Shown here piece by piece: positions 52,332-59,126 of a DNA stretch of 64,000 bases. Both the position numbers and the translations under genes were made by a program. Below the pieces are notes generated by a model. The model ran no database searches. It saw nothing but the letters and a program-made list of their open reading frames with translations, and was not told the origin of the DNA. This stretch comes from Nocardioides zhouii. GTDB lineage: Bacteria; Actinomycetota; Actinomycetes; Propionibacteriales; Nocardioidaceae. Numbering within the stretch: position 1 is the stretch's first letter; each line of letters opens with the position of its first letter. The DNA is taken from contig NZ_SDWV01000010.1 in assembly GCF_004137345.1 (NCBI RefSeq), positions 124,001-188,000 of the forward strand. Direction: 5' to 3'.

Positions 52332-53140
52332 GCGCCGTCGACGCAGCGGTGCTGCGGGACCTGGCGGTCGCCGTCGCCCACGAGGGAGCCGAGCTCGCGC
52401 GGCGGATGCGTGACGAGGGCGTCGACGTGGCCGACACCAAGTCGAGCGCCACCGACGTCGTGACGCGCGCCGACCGTGCCGTGGAGCAGCTGCTGCGCGA
52501 CCGGTTGCTCGGGGAGCGACCCGACGACGCGATCCTGGGCGAGGAGGGCGACGACCACGCGGGCACGAGCGGGGTGCGCTGGATCCTCGATCCGATCGAC
52601 GGGACGGTCAACTACCTCTACGGCATCCGCGACTGCGCCGTGTCCGTCGCCGCCGAGCAGGACGGGGTGCTCGTGGCGGGCGCCGTCGTGGGCATCGGTG
52701 CCGACGTCGAGTACGCCGCCGCGCTCGGCCACGGCGCGACCCGCAACGGCACGACGATCTCCGTACGCCCGAGCCCGCCCGTCGCCCAGCGACTCGTGAT
52801 GACCGGCTTCGGCTACCGCCCGGAGGTCCGCACCCACCAGGCGCGGTGCCTGGCGCTCCTGCTGCCGGCCGTCCGCGACATCCGCCGCATCGGCTCGAGC
52901 GCCCTGGACATCTGCCACGTCGCCGACGGCTCGGCGGACGCGTACGTCGAGGAGGGCTCGCAGCCCTGGGACTGGTCCGCGGCCGCGGTCGTGCTGCGCG
53001 AGGCTGGCGGTCGCTTCGACGTCCTCGCCGGCACCATGGAGCTCGAGGGCTGGCCCGATGTCGCGGTCGTGGTGGCCTCGCCGAGCGACGGCTGGGACTC
53101 CTTCGTCGAGGTGCTGAGGGAAACCGGTTTCGTGGCCTGA
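52328..53140 (+). CDS. suhB: inositol monophosphatase family protein (SuhB-like)
   Basis: Li+-sensitive Mg2+-dependent sugar phosphatase of 270 residues. The family's metal-binding motifs are intact: ILGEEGDDH (Glu), [15 protein letters not shown] (the D-P-I-D-G-T core) and the C-terminal [17 protein letters not shown]. Likely substrate inositol 1-phosphate, needed for mycothiol and phosphatidylinositol. GTG 52328 overlaps the hemH stop; ATG 52313 is a possible longer start. In mycobacteria suhB lies in the same sigA-dut neighbourhood. DUF4193 follows after 243 bp. Confidence 0.9.
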   Translation: MSAVDAAVLRDLAVAVAHEGAELARRMRDEGVDVADTKSSATDVVTRADRAVEQLLRDRLLGERPDDAILGEEGDDHAGTSGVRWILDPIDGTVNYLYGIRDCAVSVAAEQDGVLVAGAVVGIGADVEYAAALGHGATRNGTTISVRPSPPVAQRLVMTGFGYRPEVRTHQARCLALLLPAVRDIRRIGSSALDICHVADGSADAYVEEGSQPWDWSAAAVVLREAGGRFDVLAGTMELEGWPDVAVVVASPSDGWDSFVEVLRETGFVA

Positions 53141-53214
53141 GGCCCCGCTCGCGGGTCGCACGACGCCCGACCGCTGCCCGCCCGAACGGGTAGTGACGCG
53201 AACGTGGGATTGCG

Positions 53215-53240
53215 GGAATAGGGAGACGTGCCCCACTGTT
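53215..53240 (+). promoter_or_regulatory. SigR/SigH-type promoter upstream of the DUF4193 gene
   Basis: GGAAT (53215-53219), exactly 18 bp, GTT (53238-53240), the thiol-stress ECF sigma consensus. It implies a 5' leader of about 135 nt before ATG 53384; a CACAAT hexamer near 53289 may mark an additional housekeeping promoter. Confidence 0.65.
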
Positions 53241-53383
53241 CAGGCGACACGTTGCGGACCGGCTCACCACAGGACCGGTTCATGGTGCACAATCTGGCGC
53301 CGACGACGAGCACAACTCGGTCCCACACCGCCGCGCCACGAACTGGCCGGATTCCGGGACCACCGTATGGGGAGAGGGATTCG

Positions 53384-53674
53384 ATGGCTACCGACTACGA
53401 CGCACCGCGCAAGTCCGAGGAGGACCAGAGCGAGGAGAGCATCGAGGAGCTCAAGGCCCGACGCCACGACAAGAACTCCGGCAAGGTCGACGAGGACGAG
53501 ACCGAGGCGGCCGAGTCATTCGAGCTGCCCGGTGCCGACCTCTCGCACGAGGAGCTGGCGGTCGAGGTCATGCCGCGGCAGGACGACGAGTTCACCTGCA
53601 TGAGCTGCTTCCTGGTGCACCACCGCTCGCAGCTCGCTGATGAGAAGAAGCTCATCTGCCGCGACTGCATCTGA
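53384..53674 (+). CDS. DUF4193 domain protein (acidic, zinc-ribbon-like)
   Basis: Function unknown but near-universal in actinobacteria (homologue Rv2699c in the same order). The 96-residue product is strongly acidic at the N terminus (EEDQSEESIEELKARR) and ends with a zinc-ribbon-like CMSC-x(17)-CRDC motif: FTCMSCFLVHHRSQ and LICRDCI. A SigR/SigH-type promoter motif lies upstream, so it may be a thiol-stress or transcription-linked factor. A GGAGAGGG ribosome-binding site precedes ATG 53384. Confidence 0.9.
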   Translation: MATDYDAPRKSEEDQSEESIEELKARRHDKNSGKVDEDETEAAESFELPGADLSHEELAVEVMPRQDDEFTCMSCFLVHHRSQLADEKKLICRDCI

Positions 53675-53686
53675 GCACGATCACAC

Positions 53687-54304
53687 TCAGCGTCCGGCCC
53701 CGACGGGGGTTCGGGCGCTGAGTCGTCTCTGCTCCCGCCGATCGTCGAGGTGCTCCGCCTCCGCCACCAGCTGCTGCAGCGAGGGATGGTCGTCCGGGGT
53801 GCCGTACATGAGGCGCTCGAGCCGACGTATGTGCGGGCACAGCGTCGACCGGATCATCGGGTCCCGACGGGCCCGCGAGCGGTTGCGCCAGTGCCCGTAC
53901 TCGGCCATCGTCGACTCGACGTAGCCCGGGATCCACCAGCCCACGACCCGCAGGTCGGTATGCGCCGGGAACCTGTTCCCACCGTGCCGACGTGCCCCGT
54001 CGTCGCGCATCGGCTCCACCTCGACGCCGGTCTCCTCGTCGTGGACGCTCGACCGCAGCCCTGCCATCACCAGCAAGTAGTTCAGGACGTTCGCGCGCGG
54101 GCTCGTGCGCCCGGTCTCCCAGCGGGCGACGACCGACTGCGACACGTCGAGGAGCGCGGCCAGCCCGCGCTGGGACACGTCGAGGATCCGCCTGACCCGG
54201 CGTACGAGCCCGGGGATGCCTCCGTCGAACGGCCCCATGCTGAACCATTCCCACTCCGCCTCGGTCCACTCCGCGAAGTCATCGCGGTACGCCGTGCTGC
54301 TCAT
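53687..54304 (-). CDS. helix-turn-helix (XRE-like) regulator, 205 aa
   Basis: Predicted DNA-binding protein. The Cro/C1-type HTH is clear at about 30-72: VRRILDVSQRGLAALLDVSQSVVARWETGRTSPRANVLNYLL. The N terminus is acidic and Trp-rich (EWTEAEWEWFSMGPFDGG), and the C-terminal 110 residues carry WWIPGYVESTMAEYGHWRNRSRARRDP, resembling an unclassified ligand or dimerisation domain. Target unknown. It is convergent with DUF4193 (12 bp) and its promoter region includes a 6-bp repeat pattern GGTCGGTCGG. Confidence 0.8.
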   Translation of the reverse strand: MSSTAYRDDFAEWTEAEWEWFSMGPFDGGIPGLVRRVRRILDVSQRGLAALLDVSQSVVARWETGRTSPRANVLNYLLVMAGLRSSVHDEETGVEVEPMRDDGARRHGGNRFPAHTDLRVVGWWIPGYVESTMAEYGHWRNRSRARRDPMIRSTLCPHIRRLERLMYGTPDDHPSLQQLVAEAEHLDDRREQRRLSARTPVGAGR

Positions 54305-54465
54305 CGTCACTGCCCCCTGTTGTGATCGGTCGGTCGGACCATCACAAGCGGGACGTACGACAACTCTCGACCGATCTCCACAGCCGTGCCGGTCGGCGAC
54401 GTAGCGGGACGCCTGTGGACACCTGGTGGCCCACGACGGGCACCCCGGGGCACGGTCCCCTCCGG

Positions 54466-54506
54466 GCACTTGGCCTTGAGTCCCTCAGAGACTCAACGGC
54501 AAGTGC
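54466..54506. repeat. CTTGAGTC palindromic element, copy B
   Basis: A 41-bp hairpin: GCACTTGGCCTTGAGTC (54466-54482) pairs with GACTCAACGGCAAGTGC (54490-54506), 15 of 17 positions matching, loop 7 nt. The inner 23 bp match copies A and C. Confidence 0.75.
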
Positions 54507-54539
54507 GGGGCCTGGAGGCTGACCAAGACACTGCCGAGT

Positions 54540-54562
54540 CTTGAGTCGCTCCGAGACTCAAG
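54540..54562. repeat. CTTGAGTC palindromic element, copy C
   Basis: CTTGAGTC (54540-54547) and GACTCAAG (54555-54562) are exact reverse complements around a 7-nt spacer. It lies 57 nt from copy B and downstream of the minus-strand DUF4235 gene. Confidence 0.7.
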
Positions 54563-54633
54563 GGCAAGGGCGCAAGGAATAGGGCGCGTGCTCCGAGGGA
54601 GGGCTCGGGGCGGGGCGGGGCGAGGGGAGCGTG

Positions 54634-54957
54634 TCAGGAGGTGGGGGCCGGGGCGTTCTTGGCGTCCTGGCCGTCCTTCTGCAGTTGCGGCGGGAGGTGG
54701 CCGGTGGACTTGGCGTAGTAGGTGGCGGCCCGTCGGGTCGCGAGCATCCGGGCCACGCCGATCAGGGTGCCGCTGAGGGCCGCCCACATGATGGCCTCGG
54801 GCAGGCTGACGTCGGGGTCGGCGGGGTTGGCCGGCGGGTTCTTGCCCGTCGCGGCCCGCCAGGACGTGTTCAGCCCCTTCTTGGCGACGGCCGCGGCGCC
54901 GAGTGCGGCGGCCAGCGAGAACGCCGAGTAGAACTTGCTGTTCGAGGGAGAGGCCAT
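54634..54957 (-). CDS. DUF4235 membrane protein
   Basis: Small membrane protein of unknown function, 107 residues. Two hydrophobic helices (about 9-26 [20 protein letters not shown] and 52-69 [19 protein letters not shown]) flank a loop with [18 protein letters not shown], the arrangement of DUF4235. The C-terminal tail is polar. Start ATG 54957. It is 10 bp downstream of the DUF3093 gene, so the two are likely co-transcribed. Confidence 0.82.
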   Translation of the reverse strand: MASPSNSKFYSAFSLAAALGAAAVAKKGLNTSWRAATGKNPPANPADPDVSLPEAIMWAALSGTLIGVARMLATRRAATYYAKSTGHLPPQLQKDGQDAKNAPAPTS

Positions 54958-54967
54958 GTCGACCACC

Positions 54968-55435
54968 CTATCCAGAGCGTCCCGCGGTCCGGCCCACCCC
55001 GACGGCCGTGACGAGCGCCTCCGGGCGCCGGCAGCTCACGAGCCAGTACGGCGCGGGGTCGGCGGGGTCGGTGATGTCGATCCGGACGCCGCGCTTGAGG
55101 TAGGGCCGGAGCAGCAGGTACGCCCGAGCGTCGGCGTCGACCCCGGCGAGGCGCCGTACGCCCTCCGCGTCGAGCGCCGTGACCTCGCCCACGTGCTCGA
55201 GCGGGATGTGGGCCCGGCCGGCGCGGAGGGTGTCCCCCTCGACGGCGACCCGCGCGCGGCCGTAGCCGACGAGCAGCGCCACCATGATCGTCAGGGCAAT
55301 CCCGGCCACGGACCAGGCGATCCACTCGCCGACCTCCTCGGTGGCGACGAGGACGGCCAGCCACATCGACGCCACGAGCATCGTGCCCTGCGCCCACCAG
55401 CGCAGCGGGACGGTGAGGCGTTCGGCGTAGTCCAC
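54968..55435 (-). CDS. DUF3093 membrane protein
   Basis: Function unknown; 155 residues. The family pattern is visible: [12 protein letters not shown] at the N terminus, two adjacent hydrophobic segments (about 15-55), then a soluble beta-rich domain with [27 protein letters not shown] and [28 protein letters not shown]. The homologue next to dut is conserved in mycobacteria (Rv2698). It is divergent from dut with only 27 bp between, so their promoters overlap. Confidence 0.88.
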   Translation of the reverse strand: MDYAERLTVPLRWWAQGTMLVASMWLAVLVATEEVGEWIAWSVAGIALTIMVALLVGYGRARVAVEGDTLRAGRAHIPLEHVGEVTALDAEGVRRLAGVDADARAYLLLRPYLKRGVRIDITDPADPAPYWLVSCRRPEALVTAVGVGRTAGRSG

Positions 55436-55462
55436 GGCGCAGAGCCTATAGATTCAGTCCTC

Positions 55463-55921
55463 GTGCCCGACCACGACCTCGACATCTCCGTCGTCCGCCT
55501 CGATCCGGACCTCCCGCTGCCGTCGTACGCCCACCCCGGCGACGCCGGAGCCGACCTCCACACGACCATCGACGTCACCCTCGCCCCCGGCGAGCGTGCC
55601 CTGGTGCCGACGGGGCTGTCGATCGCGCTGCCCGACGGCTACGTCGCCCTCGTGCACCCGCGCTCGGGCCTGGCGGCCCGCCACGGCCTCTCGATCGTCA
55701 ACACGCCCGGCACGGTCGACGCCGGCTATCGCGGCGAGATCAAAGTGCTGCTCATCAACCACGACCCAACGGAGTCGGTGACCCTCGCGCGCGGGGACCG
55801 GATCGCCCAGCTGGTCGTGCAGCGGTTCGAGCGGGCGCGGTTCGTCGAGGTGGGGGTGCTCCCCGACTCGCCCCGCGGCGCCGGGGGCTACGGTTCTACA
55901 GGTACCGGTTCGCGTCCTTGA
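55463..55921 (+). CDS. dut: dUTP diphosphatase
   Basis: Hydrolyses dUTP to dUMP, keeping uracil out of DNA and feeding dTMP synthesis. The 152-residue trimeric enzyme has all five motifs: [48 protein letters not shown] and the C-terminal [10 protein letters not shown]. The GTG start at 55463 follows TAGATT (55449-55454) by 8 nt, a leaderless arrangement in the very short divergent gap with DUF3093. DUF3710 begins 39 bp downstream, continuing a conserved block. Confidence 0.95.
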   Translation: MPDHDLDISVVRLDPDLPLPSYAHPGDAGADLHTTIDVTLAPGERALVPTGLSIALPDGYVALVHPRSGLAARHGLSIVNTPGTVDAGYRGEIKVLLINHDPTESVTLARGDRIAQLVVQRFERARFVEVGVLPDSPRGAGGYGSTGTGSRP

Positions 55922-55960
55922 GCCGGAACCTTCTCGGGTCGATCGACAAGGAGTGCTGAC

Positions 55961-56599
55961 GTGAAGTTCCGCCGCAAGGCAGAGGCCGACCCCGCCGCCG
56001 GCGACACCACCGCCGAGACGGCGACGGACGGTGCCGCCGACCCTGCCGGGTCGACCGCAGGCCCGTACGACGTCTCGCAGGTCGAGGGCGACGGGATCGA
56101 CCGGGCCGACCTCGGGTCCGTGCTGGTCCCCGCCATCGCCGACCGCGAGCTGCGCCTCCAGGTCGACGAGCAGAGCGGCCAGGTGCGCTCGGTGATGCTC
56201 GCCGGCTCCGACGGCGCGCTGGAGTTCCAGGCGTTCGCGGCACCCCGCAACGGGGACCTGTGGTCGGAGGTACGCCCCCAGATCGCCGAGGACATGGCGC
56301 GGCGCGGTGGCCAGACGACCGAGCGCGAGGGCCGCTGGGGCACCGAGCTGGTGTGCCAGATGCCGGTCAAGCGTCCCGACGGCACGGACGCGACCCAGCC
56401 GTCGCGGATCATCGGCATCAACGGCGCGCGGTGGATGCTCCGGGCGTCCTTCCTCGGACGTCCGGCGATCGACCCCGACAACGCCTCCGACTGGGAGGAC
56501 GCGCTCGCCCAGGTCGTCGTACGACGGGGCGAGCAGGCGATGCCCGTCGGTGAGCCGCTCGTCGTGACGCTGCCGGACGACGCCCGTCGGGTGAGGTGA
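55961..56599 (+). CDS. DUF3710 family protein
   Basis: Function unknown; 212 residues. It opens with charged, Ala-rich disorder (KFRRKAEADPAAGDTTAETATDG) and then a conserved beta-rich core: GSVLVPAIADRELRLQVDEQSGQVRSVMLAGSDGALEFQAFAAP, then REGRWGTELVCQMPVKRPDG and the near-invariant RWMLRASFLG. It sits between dut and the OB-fold gene as in mycobacteria (Rv2696c). The GTG start has GGAG-like sequence upstream (AAGGAGTG). Confidence 0.9.
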   Translation: MKFRRKAEADPAAGDTTAETATDGAADPAGSTAGPYDVSQVEGDGIDRADLGSVLVPAIADRELRLQVDEQSGQVRSVMLAGSDGALEFQAFAAPRNGDLWSEVRPQIAEDMARRGGQTTEREGRWGTELVCQMPVKRPDGTDATQPSRIIGINGARWMLRASFLGRPAIDPDNASDWEDALAQVVVRRGEQAMPVGEPLVVTLPDDARRVR

Positions 56600-56602
56600 G
56601 CC

Positions 56603-56965
56603 GTGGCCGAGAAGAGCCGGTTGCGTCAGGCGCTGTCCAAGTGGGCCGACAGCTCCGACCAGAACCAGCGTGACCTGCGCCAGTCGCACACGACCGACGA
56701 GGCCGTCGCGATCGCCGACGCGCCGGAGCGGGAGCAGGTCGTCGTCAACGGCGTGCTGCGCACGGTGACGTTGCGCCCGCGCGGTGGAGTGCCGGCGCTC
56801 GAGGCAGAGCTCGACGACGGCTCCGGCGTGATCACCGTCGTGTGGCTCGGTCGCCGGCGGATCACCGGGGTCGACCCGGGCCGGTCGATGACCGTGGCGG
56901 GGTGCATCGGACGCCAGGGCGGCGTCCCGCTGATGTTCAACCCCCGCTACGAGCTGCGTCCGTGA
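56603..56965 (+). CDS. OB-fold nucleic-acid-binding domain protein
   Basis: Predicted nucleic-acid-binding protein of 120 residues. After a short helical N terminus (RQALSKWADSSDQNQRDLRQ) it has an OB-fold: EQVVVNGVLRTVTLRPRGGVPALEAELDDGSGVITVVWLGRRRITGVDPGRSMTVAGCIG, resembling the tRNA-anticodon/RecG-like OB class. It lies 3 bp after DUF3710 and overlaps DUF3159 by four bases (GTGA), so these three unknown genes form one unit, as in Rv2694c. Confidence 0.88.
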   Translation: MAEKSRLRQALSKWADSSDQNQRDLRQSHTTDEAVAIADAPEREQVVVNGVLRTVTLRPRGGVPALEAELDDGSGVITVVWLGRRRITGVDPGRSMTVAGCIGRQGGVPLMFNPRYELRP

Positions 56966-57672
56966 CGGAAGCGACACCGGCGCCCGGGACCGAGACGGTC
57001 GAGGCCGTGGTGCGCCAGCAGCTCTCCAAGGCGCTCGGCGGCCGGCGCGGGATGGCCGAGGCGGCCGTCCCCACGATCCTGTTCACCCTGACCTGGCTGA
57101 CCCAGCGCGACCTCGACCTCGCGCTGACGATCAGCGTGGGCGCCGCGCTGGTGCTGCTGGCGGTGCGTCTCGTGCAGCGCTCGACGGTGCAGTTCGTGGT
57201 CAACGCGCTCTTCGGGATCGCCATCGGGTGGTACTTCGTGCACCGCTCGGCCGCGGCGGGCGGTTCGGAGCAGGACCAGGCGCTGGCCTACTTCCTGCCC
57301 GGCATCTTCTACAACGGCGGGTACGCCGTCGTGCTCGCCCTCACCTGCCTGATCGGCTGGCCGCTGGTCGGCTTCATGGTCGGCAGCATCACCGGCGACG
57401 CGACCGCGTGGCACTCCGACCGGCAGATCGTGAAGCTCTGCAGCCGGCTCACCTGGCTGCTGGTCGCGCCCTGTCTGTTGCGGGTCGCCGTCCAGGCGCC
57501 GATCTGGCTCGCCGGCAGCTCGGGATCCATGGACCCCGACACTGCCGTCGCCGTCCTCGGCGTCTCGAAGATCGTCCTGGGCTGGCCGCTGCAGCTCGCC
57601 GCGCTCGGCTCGATGGTCTGGCTGCTGTCGCGCGACCGTACGCCCGTCACGCCCGACGCCGCGCCCGCCTGA
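56962..57672 (+). CDS. DUF3159 membrane protein
   Basis: Membrane protein of unknown function, 236 residues, with about six hydrophobic segments. The family core shows GGRRGMAEAAVPTILFTLTWL, LTISVGAALVLLAVRLVQR and YFLPGIFYNGGYAVVLALTCLIGWPLVGFMVG, with conserved W-H region ATAWHSDRQIV. Homologue Rv2693c is adjacent to the TrkA genes as here. Start GTG 56962 overlaps the OB-fold gene stop. It is convergent with ceoC and ends inside a hairpin. Confidence 0.9.
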   Translation: MTEATPAPGTETVEAVVRQQLSKALGGRRGMAEAAVPTILFTLTWLTQRDLDLALTISVGAALVLLAVRLVQRSTVQFVVNALFGIAIGWYFVHRSAAAGGSEQDQALAYFLPGIFYNGGYAVVLALTCLIGWPLVGFMVGSITGDATAWHSDRQIVKLCSRLTWLLVAPCLLRVAVQAPIWLAGSSGSMDPDTAVAVLGVSKIVLGWPLQLAALGSMVWLLSRDRTPVTPDAAPA

Positions 57673-57699
57673 GCGGACGTACGAGTGCCGGCTCAGGCG
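57666..57699. terminator. bidirectional terminator hairpin overlapping two stop codons
   Basis: CGCCTGAGC (57666-57674) and GCTCAGGCG (57691-57699) are exact reverse complements with a 16-nt loop. The left arm includes the DUF3159 stop TGA and the right arm the convergent TrkA stop (TCA on the plus strand). Confidence 0.7.
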
Positions 57700-58364
57700 T
57701 GGTGCTGGCTGGGGGAGAGGAGGCGCTCGAGCTCGGACTCGACCTCGGCCCCGATGACGAATAGCAGCTCGTCGCCCGACTCCAGGGGCTGCTCCGCGTC
57801 CGGCGTGTAGACCTGTCCGTCGCGCAGGATCGTGACGAGCGCGCAGTTGTCGGGGAACGGCACCAGCCCGGCCGGCGTGCCGACGTAGGGGGAGTCCGCC
57901 GACAGGGTCAGCTCGACCAGGTTGGCGTTGCCCTGGCGGAAGGTGAACAGCCGCACCAAGTCGCCGATGGAGACGGCCTCCTCCACCAGCGCCGACATGA
58001 TGCGCGGTGTCGACACGTTGACGTCGACACCCCAGGCCTCGGTGAAGAGCCACTCGTTGTTGGGGTGGTTCACCCGGGCGACCGTACGCGGCACGCCGAA
58101 CTCGGTCTTCGCCAGCAGCGACGTCACCAGGTTGGCCTTGTCGTCGCCGGTGGCGGCGATCACCACGTCGCACTTGCCGAGCTGGGCCTCGGCCAGCGAC
58201 GACAGCTCGCAGGAGTCGGCGAGCAGCCACTCGGCGTTGGGGACCCGCTCGGGTCGGATCGAGGACGGGTTCTTGTCGATGAGCAGGACCTGGTGGCCGT
58301 TGTCGATCAGCTCGCGCGCGATCGAGCGACCCACGGCTCCGGCTCCGGCGATGGCGACGCGCAT
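57693..58364 (-). CDS. trkA2: TrkA-type potassium regulatory protein (CeoC-like)
   Basis: RCK regulator of potassium transport, 223 residues. The N-terminal Rossmann fold has MRVAIAGAGAVGRSIARELIDNGHQVLLIDKNP (NAD-binding G-x-G-x-x-G and the terminal acidic residue) and the C-terminal TrkA_C domain begins around residue 130 (LVELTLSADSPYVGTPAGLVPFPDNCALVTILRDG). It follows the second TrkA gene (58408-59070) by 43 bp in one operon. Mycobacterial homologues ceoB/ceoC occur side by side. Membrane partner inferred: the APC permease at 59127. Confidence 0.9.
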   Translation of the reverse strand: MRVAIAGAGAVGRSIARELIDNGHQVLLIDKNPSSIRPERVPNAEWLLADSCELSSLAEAQLGKCDVVIAATGDDKANLVTSLLAKTEFGVPRTVARVNHPNNEWLFTEAWGVDVNVSTPRIMSALVEEAVSIGDLVRLFTFRQGNANLVELTLSADSPYVGTPAGLVPFPDNCALVTILRDGQVYTPDAEQPLESGDELLFVIGAEVESELERLLSPSQHHA

Positions 58365-58407
58365 GTGTGCAGTGCTCCTGGCTTCCAGTCGGATCTCGGG
58401 TCGGGGG

Positions 58408-59070
58408 TCAGTCGTCTTCGGGGCCGGACTCGAGCACGGCGTACGCGTGGGCCGCGTGCTCCTCGCGCATGACGAGATGCAGCATGTCGCCCTCCTGCAG
58501 GACCGTGTCCCGGGTCGGAAGCATGCCCTCGCCCAGCCGGTCGATCCAGGCGATCCGGCTGCGCGACTGCATCTGGAACTCGACCGTGCGGTTGCCGATC
58601 CACGCCTCGGGGATCGGGACGTGGTCGACGCGGATCGTCCCGGACGGGTCGCGGAAGTCGGGCTCGGCGCCGGCCGGCAGCATCCGCCGCAGGATCTGGT
58701 CGGCGGTCCACTTCACGGTGGCGACCGTGGTGATGCCGAGCCGCTGGTAGACCTCGGCGCGGCCGGGGTCGTAGATGCGGGCGACGACCTGCTGGAGCCC
58801 GAACGTCTCCCGCGCGACGCGCGCGGCGATGATGTTGGAGTTGTCACCGCTCGAGACCGCGGCGAAGGCATCGGCGCGGCGGATGCCGGCCTTCTCCAGC
58901 ACCTGCTGGTCGAAGCCGTAGCCGGTGATCTTGTCGCCGTTGAACTCCGGGCCGAGCCGTCGGAACGAGTCGGGCTCGCTGTCGATGATCGACACAGTGT
59001 GGTTGCGGTCCTCGAGGCTGCGGGCGAGCGTCGAACCGACGCGGCCACAGCCCATGATCACGACGTGCAC
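58408..59070 (-). CDS. trkA1: TrkA-type potassium regulatory protein (CeoB-like)
   Basis: RCK/TrkA protein of 220 residues. MHVVIMGCGRVGSTLARSLEDRNHTVSIIDSEPDSF is the NAD-binding half with Cys in the glycine loop, and the TrkA_C domain follows (VDHVPIPEAWIGNRTVEFQMQSRSRIAWIDRLGEG). It is the first gene of the two-gene TrkA operon and is divergent from the APC permease, whose promoter lies in the 56-bp gap. The pair probably forms a hetero-complex controlling K+ uptake. Confidence 0.9.
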   Translation of the reverse strand: MHVVIMGCGRVGSTLARSLEDRNHTVSIIDSEPDSFRRLGPEFNGDKITGYGFDQQVLEKAGIRRADAFAAVSSGDNSNIIAARVARETFGLQQVVARIYDPGRAEVYQRLGITTVATVKWTADQILRRMLPAGAEPDFRDPSGTIRVDHVPIPEAWIGNRTVEFQMQSRSRIAWIDRLGEGMLPTRDTVLQEGDMLHLVMREEHAAHAYAVLESGPEDD

Positions 59071-59126
59071 ACCTGAACCGTAGCCCAGCGTGGTTTCCCG
59101 TGCGTGCGGGTCTAGGCTTCCCGCCT

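Larger units (their letters stand above)
54305..54633. other. 329-bp non-coding region with two palindromic elements
   Basis: No gene found on either strand. It holds the HTH gene's promoter region at the left end, then copies B and C of the CTTGAGTC palindrome (54466-54506 and 54540-54562), followed by a G-rich tract (54588-54635). Confidence 0.7.
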
